DNA from: DATAGF01 sp963813355
Lineage (GTDB): Bacteria > Actinomycetota > Thermoleophilia > Miltoncostaeales > Miltoncostaeaceae
NCBI GenBank assembly: GCA_963813355.1
Contig: CAWEYS010000022.1
Coordinates: 186,001-250,000 of the forward strand
Reading direction: 5' to 3'
Length of the DNA: 64,000 bases
In this document: one piece after another, positions 47,284-55,405 of the stretch
Layout of the letters: the number at the start of each line of letters is the position of its first letter
Numbering within the stretch: the stretch's first letter is position 1
The notes under the pieces: model-generated
Told to the model about the DNA's origin: nothing
Seen by the model: the letters and a program-made list of their open reading frames with translations, nothing else
The model's database searches: none
Made by a program: the position numbers and the translations under genes

Positions 47284-47298
47284 CACGTACCCGCTCAA
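47270..47298 (-). promoter_or_regulatory. Promoter of the ABM-CGNR operon
   Basis: Minus strand TTGAGC (47298-47293), 17-nt spacer, TAGTGT (47275-47270), about 45 nt before the ATG at 47224. Confidence 0.65.
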
Positions 47299-47362
47299 GC
47301 CCAGCGCCCTGGGCGACCCGGCCGCCGATCAGCCGCGGTCACGACGTCCGTGAGCAGTGCGT

Positions 47363-48958
47363 CTAGCGCAGCTCCGCGGAGAGCGCCCCGGCGCCGATCG
47401 AGCCCTCGCGGAACTGCGCGCCGGTCAGGCCGCCCTCGGCCAGGGCCGTGAGCCGGTTGGCGCGCCGCACGGCGGCCTGGGAGATGCGCTGGTTGACCAG
47501 GAGCTGCGCGGCGGAGAGGCGGACGGGCGCGGCCCCGGCGCGGCGGGCCGGGCGCGGCACGCGGGTCGCGCTCGCCGGCGCGCCCGGCCGCTCGAGGCCG
47601 GCCCCGGCGACGGACAGGCCCGGCGCGAGCTTGGACGCGGTGATCGCGCCCTCCCGGAGGTCCCCGCCAGTGAGCCCGCCCGCCAGGCGGCGCTCGAGGG
47701 CCACGGCCCGGCGCAGGGCCGCCTGGGAGATCCGCTGGTTGATCAGGAGCTGGCGCCGCGTGACCGCGATCGCGGCGCCGGGACGCGCCGGGGCGGGCGG
47801 CGGCTGGGCCAGCGGCCGGGGCGTCGCCAGCCCGTTGGCGATCGCGGCGCCCGAGCCCGAGAGGGCGACGGCGGGGGTGAAGTCGGAGCGGTCGAGGCCC
47901 CCGTCGCGCAGGTCCCCCGTGGTGAGCCCGGCGTCGAGCCAGCGCTGGACGGCCGCGATCCGGCGCACCGCCGCCTGCGCGATGCGCTGGGTCACGAGCA
48001 CCTGGCGTCCGGTCAGGCGCACCGGCCGGCCCACGTCGAAGAAGCTGACGCCCACGGGCTGCGCGGTGTACCCGCCCGCCATGTAGGGCCAGGCGCGCCA
48101 GAGGTAGCGCTCCCCGGCGGAGAGGACGCCGCGGGGCACCCGGTAACGCGCCGACGCCGGGAACGCCGAGTGGACCTTCCGCGGCGTCGCGCCCTCCAGG
48201 AGGAAGAGCTGGACGTTGTAGAGGCGGGCGCCCGCCCGGACGCGCCAGCGCAGCTCGGGGCGGCGCGTCGTGAGCCGGGCGCCGGCCGGCGGCGAGAGGC
48301 GGCGCGCGTTTCGGGTGCGCGGCGCCCCCCGGGACGCCTCGGGCTCGGGGAGGGGCCCGACCCGGATCACCTGCGAGGGACCGCCCGGGTCGGCGGTCGG
48401 GGCGACGGAGTAGTCGACGCGCGCGGTGGCCTGGTTGCCGGCATCGTCGGCCGCCCTGACGACGAAGCTCGCCGGGCCGCTGCGGTCGGTGGGCACGGCC
48501 TGGCCGTCGCCGACGGGCCCGGCGCAGGTCGCCGCCCCCGTGCACGAGTAGCGCGCCGCCACCGGCTGGCCCAGGCCGTAGACGGCGCCCTGGCGCGGCT
48601 CGCCGATGTCGATGCGCGGAGCCGTCGCGTCGACGCGGAAGCGCCGGTCCACGGCGGCCCCGGGCGGCAGGATCGGGAGCAGCGGGGCCTCGCGCGCCGC
48701 CAGGGCGTGCTCGCCGTCGGCGATGGGGTCGAGCGTCACGACGACCGGGCCCGCGCGCGCCGCGCTCCACTCTCCGGCGTCGAGCCTCCACTGCACCCGC
48801 GCGCCGGTGGAGCTGCTGACCGTGTAGCTCGGCGCCGGGTCGGCCGCGCTCCACACGCGCCCGTCGGTCCCCGAGATGGCCGGGGCGGCGGCCGCGGCGG
48901 CGGGGAGGGCGAGCAGGATCGAGGGGGACGAGCGACCGTCGCGCAGGCGGGCGGGCAC
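47363..48958 (-). CDS. Secreted protein with three ~51-residue C-terminal repeats
   Basis: 531 residues from GTG 48958. A short signal-like segment (SILLALPAAAAAAP) is followed by two Ig/HYR-like beta domains (VDATAPRIDIGEPRQGAVYG, VRAADDAGNQATARVDYSV; about 75-165) and an FN3-like domain (about 205-300). Three homologous helical repeats follow near 315-367, 398-449 and 480-531, each with a core like QLLVNQRISQAAVRRA and then GLTGGDLREG. Ala/Pro linkers of about 31 residues separate them. I do not recognise the repeat. It is likely exported and may be a cell-surface or matrix protein. Confidence 0.7.
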   Translation of the reverse strand: MPARLRDGRSSPSILLALPAAAAAAPAISGTDGRVWSAADPAPSYTVSSSTGARVQWRLDAGEWSAARAGPVVVTLDPIADGEHALAAREAPLLPILPPGAAVDRRFRVDATAPRIDIGEPRQGAVYGLGQPVAARYSCTGAATCAGPVGDGQAVPTDRSGPASFVVRAADDAGNQATARVDYSVAPTADPGGPSQVIRVGPLPEPEASRGAPRTRNARRLSPPAGARLTTRRPELRWRVRAGARLYNVQLFLLEGATPRKVHSAFPASARYRVPRGVLSAGERYLWRAWPYMAGGYTAQPVGVSFFDVGRPVRLTGRQVLVTQRIAQAAVRRIAAVQRWLDAGLTTGDLRDGGLDRSDFTPAVALSGSGAAIANGLATPRPLAQPPPAPARPGAAIAVTRRQLLINQRISQAALRRAVALERRLAGGLTGGDLREGAITASKLAPGLSVAGAGLERPGAPASATRVPRPARRAGAAPVRLSAAQLLVNQRISQAAVRRANRLTALAEGGLTGAQFREGSIGAGALSAELR

Positions 48959-49051
48959 GTTCGGTTTCCTACGTGCCGAGAGCCCGCTCCGACCACTTTC
49001 TCCGGTCGGCGAGAACCCATTCGGTGCCAAGGGGTTTCGGAAGCGCGCCGG

Positions 49052-49057
49052 TACGAT
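49052..49057 (+). promoter_or_regulatory. -10 box of a leaderless promoter
   Basis: TACGAT, 6 nt before the GTG at 49064; no Shine-Dalgarno sequence. Confidence 0.45.
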
Positions 49058-49063
49058 CGTCCC

Positions 49064-49522
49064 GTGTCCCAACACCGGTACACCGCCCGCTGCTCCTGGC
49101 GCGGCTCGACCGCCGTCGGGTACGAGGGCTACGACCGCGGCCACGCCGCGAGCGCCCCGCCGGCCGAGGCCCAACTGCGTCTCGCGTCCGACCCGGCCTT
49201 CCGCGGCGACCCCCGCCTGCTGAGCCCCGAGCAGCTCGTGGTGCTGGCCGCGGCGTCGTGCCAGCTCCTGTCGTTCCTGGCCGTCGCCGCCCGGGCGCGG
49301 ATCGACGTCCTCGAGTACGAGGACGAGGCCGAGGGCCTGATGCCCGAGGACGACCGCCCGGTGCGGATCACGAGGATCGCGCTGCGGCCGCGCATCGTCG
49401 TGGCGGCCGGCCCGACCGAGGAGCGGGTGCGCCGCCTCGTCGAGACGGCGCACCGCGAGTGCTACGTGTCCAACTCGCTCCGGACCGAGGTGGAGGTCAC
49501 CCCGACCGTCGCGTTCCGCTGA
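49064..49522 (+). CDS. OsmC/Ohr-family peroxiredoxin-like protein
   Basis: 152 residues. Typical LLSPEQLVVLAAASCQLLSFLAVA with the first redox Cys, and HRECYVSNSLRTEVEV with the second. Reduces organic hydroperoxides by a Cys pair with a lipoylated or thiol reductant. Ends 4 bp before the convergent MMPL stop. Confidence 0.88.
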   Translation: MSQHRYTARCSWRGSTAVGYEGYDRGHAASAPPAEAQLRLASDPAFRGDPRLLSPEQLVVLAAASCQLLSFLAVAARARIDVLEYEDEAEGLMPEDDRPVRITRIALRPRIVVAAGPTEERVRRLVETAHRECYVSNSLRTEVEVTPTVAFR

Positions 49523-49526
49523 GGGC

Positions 49527-51804
49527 TCACGAGACCCCCCCTGCGGTCGCGCTCGGCTGGGGCAGGCCCTCGGCCGGGGGCCGGGGGAGCCACCGCAGCC
49601 AGTGGGGCAGGTACCAGTTCCGCTCGCCGAGCAGGGTCATCGTCGCGGGGAGCAGGACGCCCCGGATGATGGTGGCGTCGATCAGGACCGCCGCGGCGAG
49701 CCCGACGCCGAACTGCTTGAAGAACAGGAACTGCAGGGTGGCGAAGACGGCGAACACGCCGACCATCACGAACGCGGCGGCCGTCACGACGCCCGCCGTG
49801 GAGGTGATGCCGCGGCGGATCGCCTCGTCGTTGGAATGGCCGCGGTCGTGCAGCTCGCGGATCCGGCTCAGGATGAACACGTGGTAGTCCATCGAGAGGC
49901 CGAACAGGATCACGAACAGCAGGATCGGGATGACCGGGTCGATGCCGTCGGTGGAGTTGACGCCGAGGAGGCTCAAGCCCCAGCCGTGCTGGAACACCAG
50001 GACCAGGATCCCGTAGGCGGCGCCCACCGAGAGCAGGTTGAGCACGATCGCCTTGACCGCGATGACGATCGACCGGAAGGCGAAGAGCATCAGCAGGAAG
50101 GCGAACAGCAGCACGAAGCCGAACACCAGCGGCAGCGCCGAGCGCATCTGCTCGCCGAAGTCCTCCGACTGGGCCGTCTGCCCGGTGACGCCGGTCTCGG
50201 CGTCCGGGAGCGCCCCCACGGTGTTGGGGACGACCTCGTCGCGCAGGGTGTCCAGCGCGGCCTTGGAGGCCTCGTCCGTGCCGTTGCCGTCGATCGGGAT
50301 GGCGACGCTGGCGATGGTGCCCTCGTCGTTGATGTCCACGTCGATCGGCTCGTGCATCTGGCCCGTGGCCACCGCCTGCGCCTGCAGCTCGCCGATGGCG
50401 CTCTGCACCTCGACGGACCGCACGTCCGGGGCCTCGACCACGACGACGGCCGGGGTCTCGGTGCCGGGGAAGGCGGCCTGGACGCGGTTGTAGGTGTCGA
50501 TGACCTGGATGGAGTCGGGCAGGCTCTCCACGCCCGCCTCCGCGGTGCGCATCTGCAGCGCCGGGAGCGCCAGCGCGATCAGCAGGCCGCCGGCGAGCAC
50601 GATCGAGACGACCGGGTGCCGGAGCACGCGGTCGACGACGGCCCCCCAGAACCGGCCCTCGCGGGCCTCGCGCCGGCGGCGGGCGAAGGGCACGCGGCCG
50701 GCGTCCACGCGGCCGCCGAGGCGGGAGAGCAGCGCCGGCAGGACGGTCAGCGAGCCGAGCACCGCGACGGCCACGACGAGGATCGTCGCGAGGCCGAACG
50801 AGGCGAAGGTCGCGTCGCCGGTGAAGAACATCCCGGCCATCGCGACCATGACGGTCAGGCCGGAGATCAGCACCGAGCGGCCGGAGGTGGCCGCCGCGGC
50901 CTCGAGGGCCGCGGTGTCCCCGCGACCGGCCGCGCGCTCCTCCCGGAAGCGGCGCAGGTAGAACATCACGTAATCGACGCCGACGGCGAGCCCGACCAGC
51001 AGGACGACCGCGGAGGCGTACTCGCTCACCGGCGTGAACTGGCTTGCGACGGCGGTCAGGCCGAGCGCGCCGAGCACCGCGGTGAGCCCGATCAGCAGCG
51101 GGATGCCCGCGGCCACCAGCGAGCCGAGGGCGATCAGCAGGATGATCAGCGTGATGGGCAGGGACAGGATCCCGGCCTTCTTGAGGTCGTCGCCGACGGC
51201 GCCGTTGACGGCCTTCTCGGCGCTGGCGTCGCCGATCTCGCCGATGTAGAGGTCGGGGTGGGCGTCCTGGACGCCGTCGATCCCCGCGACGATCGGGTCG
51301 ACGAGGTCGGCCGCGTCGTCGGGGTCGCCGCGGATCTCGAAGTCGATCAGCACGCTGCTGCCGTCCTCGGAGACCTGGTCGGCGAACGCCGGGTCGAGCG
51401 GCGACTCGATGTTCTCGACGTCGGGGCTCGCCTCCAGCGAGGCGATGGCTTCATCGACCGCCACCCGGAAGCCGGGGTCGGCGAGGGTGAGGCCGTTCTG
51501 GCTCTGCACGAGCACCGTCTCGGCGGCCGGCTGCGTGAAGCCGGCGTCGAGGACCTTGTCGACCCGGCCGGACTCGCCGGGGCCCGAGGTCGCCTCGTCG
51601 ATCGTCTCGGTGCCCATCTGATTGCCGACGTAGAAGACGATCGCGATGATCACCAGCCACCCGAAGGTGGCGGTCTTCCAGTGCGCGGCGCTCCAGCGGC
51701 CCATGCGGGCGGCCAGGTGACGGGCGCGGCGCGGCGCGCGCGGCCGGAGGGTCCTCCGGGGGCTCCGGTGGACCCGGATCGCTTTGGATCACGCGCGTCT
51801 TCAT
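49527..51804 (-). CDS. MMPL/RND-family transporter (N-terminal frameshift near 51735)
   Basis: About 758 residues with 12 TM segments in two halves, each preceded by an extracytoplasmic loop. The start ATG 51804 has GGAGGAGGAG upstream. The frame from it (KTRVIQSDPGPPEPPEDPP) must shift by one base around 51720-51745 to reach RHLAARMGRWSAAHWKTATF. Proton-motive residues are seen in VGLAVGVDYVMFYLRRFREE and FGLSMDYHVFILSRIRE. Likely a lipid or drug exporter. Downstream of the NarL-type two-component genes on the same strand. Confidence 0.88.
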
Positions 51805-51922
51805 GGCTCCTCCTCCGTCGAGCGTGCGAGTGGGTCGACGCTCTCCGCGGGCAGGGGCCGCGCGACAGGGAGCCCACCCGGTGATCCGGGGGGCGGGTTT
51901 CTGGTGTATCCGCGGGTGGGGT

Positions 51923-52568
51923 CTAGGTGCGGAGGTACCTCAGGACCGCGAGGACGCGGCGCGACTCGCTGCCCGGTCGACGGCAGGCCGAGCTTGGTGA
52001 AGACGGTCGAGACGTACTTCTCGACCGCGCGCAGGGTGATCACCAGCGCGTCGGCGATCCCCTGGTTGGAGCGGCCCTCGGCCATCAGCTCGAGCACCTC
52101 GCGCTCGCGCGGGGTCAGCTCGGCGAGGGGGTCGTCCTCGCGGCGCCGCGACAGCAGCGTCGACACGATGATCGGGTCGAGCGCCGAGCCGCCGGCCGCG
52201 ACCCGCCGCACGGCGGCGACGAACTCGGGCACGTCGCCGATGCGGTCCTTCAGCAGGTAGCCGACGCCCTCGGCCGACCCGGACAGGAGCGTGAGGGCGA
52301 GCCCCAGCTCGACGTACTGGGACAGCACCAGGACGCCGACGGAGGGGTGCTCCTCGCGGATCGCCAGCGCGGCGCGCAGGCCTTCGTCCGTGTGGGTGGG
52401 AGGCAGCCGGATGTCGAGGATGGCGACGTCCGGCGCCAGGGCGCCCACCCGCGGCAGCAGCTCGTCCGCGCTGCCGCAGGCGGCCACCACCTCGCAGCCG
52501 GAGTCGCCCAGGAGGCGCGCCACGCCCTCGCGCAGGAGCACGCTGTCCTCGGCGATCACGACGCGCAC
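51923..52568 (-). CDS. NarL/LuxR-family response regulator (C-terminal frameshift near 51973)
   Basis: 214 residues once one C/G is removed from the run at 51972-51974, giving TGSESRRVLAVLRYLRT as C-terminus. Receiver domain with phospho-Asp in VAILDIRLPPTHTDEGL, then LuxR HTH (LTPREREVLELMAEGRSNQGIADAL, VEKYVSTVFTKLGL). The GTG start overlaps the kinase gene by 13 bp. It likely controls the adjacent MMPL exporter, by position only. Confidence 0.9.
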
Positions 52569-54329
52569 GGGAACTCCGCCCTGACGCGCGTCCCGCCGCC
52601 CTGCGGGCTCCAGACCCGCAGCCGTCCGTCGAGTGCCTCCACGCGGTCGGCCAGGCCGCGGAGCCCGGAGCCGCGGTCCGTGTCGGCGCCCCCCACGCCG
52701 TCGTCGACGACCTCGACCGTCACCTCGCCGTCGCGGCGGCGGACGACGACCGTGGCCGACGACGCCCGCGCGTACTTGCCGACGTTGGCCAGGCTCTCGG
52801 AGACGAGGTAGTACGCCGCGACCTCGAGCGGCTCGGGCAGCCGCCGCCCGCCGAGCTCCACGTCGAGCTGCACCGGGACCGCCGCGCCCGCGGCGAGCTG
52901 CTCGAGCGCGACCGCCAGGCCGTGGCCGCTGACCACCGCAGGGTGCAGCCCGCGGGAGATCTCGCGCAGCTCCTCGAGGGAGGTGGCGATCTCCCGGCGG
53001 GCGCGCTCGATGCGCGCGCCGGCCTCCGGGTCGGCGGCCACGCGCTGCTCGAGCATCCCGAGCTCGAGGGAGAGCGCGATCAGCCGCTGCTGGGCGCCGT
53101 CATGCAGGTTGCGCTCGAGGCGCTGGCGCTCGCTCTGTCCGGCCTCGATCACCCGCGCGCGCGATCCCTTGAGCTCCTCGAGGCGCGCCCGCAGCTCCAC
53201 CTGGAGGCGGGTGTTCTCGATGGCGATGCCGGCCGCCGCGGTGACGGCCGCCAGGAGCTGGGCGTCGTCGCCCAGCGACGGGTCGTGGACGAGCGCCGCG
53301 ACGCGTGCGCCGTCGCGGTCGATGGCGGTCACCGCCCGCCCCGATCCGGGTCGCGGCACCTCCGCCACCCGTCCGTCGAGGTCGGCGTAGCAGTCGAACT
53401 CGGGCAGCCAGTACGCGAGCTCGAGCGAGGGGTCGCGCAGCGCGGCGCGCGAGCGCGTCGCGCAGCTCGCGCGGGCTCGGCTCGGCGCGGAGGCCGACGA
53501 GCAGGTCGCCCACGGACGCGCGCGCGAGCCGCGCCTGGAACAGCCCGAGCAGGAACGCGACCGGCGCCAGGCCGATCACGAAGAGCGTCGCCCGCTGGAC
53601 CCAGGGGAAGGCCACCTTGCCCCAGGCGCCGTTGGTGAACAGGAAGGCGATCATCACGAGGGCGAGCGCGAACGAGTCGATGAGCAGGGCGACCCAGAGA
53701 CGCCCCGGCCGGCCCTCGCGCCGCCGGCGGACCACCAGCACCGCGACCCCCGCGAGCATGCACGCGCTGAGGGTGGTGAGCTGGATCCGGGTGACGATCA
53801 GCCCGGCGTCCGGGTCCTGCGTCACCTCCAGCAGGTTGTCGGGGCCGTAGTTGCCGAGCGTCATGTTGACGACCTGGAGGCCGACGGCGCAGGCGTAGGC
53901 GACGACCACGATCCCCCGCGGCACGACGCCGCCCAGGCGACCGCTGGGATAGGCCAGGTAGACGTGCAGGAACAGCGCCGCGGGGATCAGGTCGAACGCC
54001 TGCCCGAGCGTGAAGAGCGCCGCGGCGTCGGCGAAGTAGAGCGACGACACGAACATCGCGGCGCCCGCGGCGACCATCAGCGGGCCGAAGCGGCTGTCGG
54101 GGCGGCGCCACCAGGCGATCGCGCCGCCCACCGTGTAGGTGAGCACGATCCACGCGAACAGGACGGCCTGCCACTCGGGCTCGGTCGTGCGGCCGGTGGT
54201 CATCGCCACCGTCGCCGCGGCCGCCGAGGCCGCGACGCCGGCGAGGCCGATGGCCCAGAGAAGCGCTCCCGACGGGGGTCGGGCGACGATCGGGCTCCCT
54301 CCCGGCGCCGCCTCGGCGCTCGCGATCAC
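52556..54329 (-). CDS. Histidine kinase, NarX/DesK type (frameshifted near 53445)
   Basis: About 590 residues. N-terminal half has about eight TM helices (WAIGLAGVAASAAAATVAM onward). After one extra base near 53441-53450, where LRDALAR must join ALRDPSLELAYW, a GAF-like region follows. Then HisKA_3 with the phosphorylated His in ERNLHDGAQQRLIAL, and an HATPase (VSESLANVGKYARAS, DDGVGGADTDRGSGLRGLADRV). Senses a membrane or soluble cue and phosphorylates the regulator encoded next. Confidence 0.88.
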
Positions 54330-54402
54330 CGTCCCACTCCCGGTCCGGTTGTCCCGCCAGCGTCAGCGATCGGCGGGGGGCGTGTCAAGCGGGTCGAGGT
54401 GG

Positions 54403-54408
54403 CACAAT
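54403..54408 (+). promoter_or_regulatory. -10 box of a leaderless promoter
   Basis: CACAAT, 6 nt before the ATG at 54415. Confidence 0.4.
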
Positions 54409-54414
54409 CCACCC

Positions 54415-54852
54415 ATGGCGCCCGTGCCTCCCGATCGCCACCTCCTCCGCGCGAAGGACCTCATCGACGCCCGCTACGCCGAGCCGCTCGACGTCGATGC
54501 CCTCGCCCGCGCGGCGCACGCCTCGCCCGCCCACTTCGCCCGGTCGTTCCGGCGGGCCTTCGGCGAGACGCCGCACCAGTACCTGCTGACCCGCCGCATG
54601 GAGCGCGCGGCGGCGCTGCTGCGGGGCACGGACCACTCGGTGGCGCGCATCTGCGCCGAGGTCGGCCTCGCCAGCGTCGGCTCCTTCACGACCTCGTTCA
54701 AGCGCACGTTCGGCGAGACGCCGACCGAGTACCGCGCCGCCCAGCCGCCCGCCGGCACCTTCGCGCCCCTGCCGACGTGCGTGCTGATGGCCTGGACCCG
54801 GCCGCGCGGCCGAGCAGTTTCGGAGAAGACCGAGGTGGTGGCGCCGGTCTAG
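54415..54852 (+). CDS. AraC-family transcriptional regulator (HTH only)
   Basis: 145 residues. Almost the whole protein is the double HTH (DVDALARAAHASPAHFARSF; RICAEVGLASVGSFTTSFKR, then FGETPTEYR). There is no separate effector-binding domain, so it may respond through a partner or simply its level. Located 40 bp before the glyoxalase gene, likely its target and operon partner. Confidence 0.88.
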   Translation: MAPVPPDRHLLRAKDLIDARYAEPLDVDALARAAHASPAHFARSFRRAFGETPHQYLLTRRMERAAALLRGTDHSVARICAEVGLASVGSFTTSFKRTFGETPTEYRAAQPPAGTFAPLPTCVLMAWTRPRGRAVSEKTEVVAPV

Positions 54853-54892
54853 CGTCCACTGCGTTGGCTCAACTACGCGTGGAGGTTCCCTG

Positions 54893-55318
54893 ATGGCGCT
54901 TCGACTCACCTACGTGGGGCTCTGGGTCCACGACCTGGACGACGCCCTCGCGTTCTACATCGACAAGCTCGGCTTCGAGATCCGCGAGGACGTGACCCTC
55001 GAGGAGATGGGCGGCTACCGCTGGCTCACCGTCGGCCCGCCCGGCACGCCCGACGTCGCCTTCACCCTGAACGTGCCCGGGCCGCCGCTCTTCGACGGCG
55101 AGACGGCGGCCGAGATGCAGCGCTTCATCGCCCAGGGCAAGTCCGGCGGCTTCATCCTCGGCTGCGACGACTGCCAGGAGACCTACGAGGAGCTGCGCGC
55201 GCGCGGCGTGGAGTTCCAGCAGCCGCCGACCCAGGTGCCCTACGGGATCGACGCGGCCCTGCGCGACCCGTCGGGCAACTCGATCCGGCTCGTCCAGCGG
55301 GTGGCGATGGCGGTGTAG
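54893..55318 (+). CDS. VOC/glyoxalase-family protein
   Basis: 141 residues. GGAGG lies 7 nt before the ATG. Beta-alpha-beta-beta-beta modules LTYVGLWVHDLDDALAFYID and YEELRARGVEFQQPPTQVPYG, then AALRDPSGNSIRLVQ. Metal-ligand candidates include Glu and His in these modules. AraC-VOC pairs often deal with electrophiles or resistance; the substrate is unknown. Confidence 0.85.
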   Translation: MALRLTYVGLWVHDLDDALAFYIDKLGFEIREDVTLEEMGGYRWLTVGPPGTPDVAFTLNVPGPPLFDGETAAEMQRFIAQGKSGGFILGCDDCQETYEELRARGVEFQQPPTQVPYGIDAALRDPSGNSIRLVQRVAMAV

Positions 55319-55333
55319 GTGCACGACCGATGA

Positions 55334-55373
55334 GCCCCTCGGCCATCCACCGCCTCACCTCGTGCCGAGGGGC
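55334..55373. terminator. Hairpin between convergent genes
   Basis: 9-bp perfect stem GCCCCTCGG/CCGAGGGGC with a 22-nt loop between the glyoxalase and TIR-WD40 stops. Could end transcription from both sides. No T-run. Confidence 0.35.
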
Positions 55374-55405
55374 GAACGCCCGGGGTGGACCCCGAGCGGC
55401 GCGGC

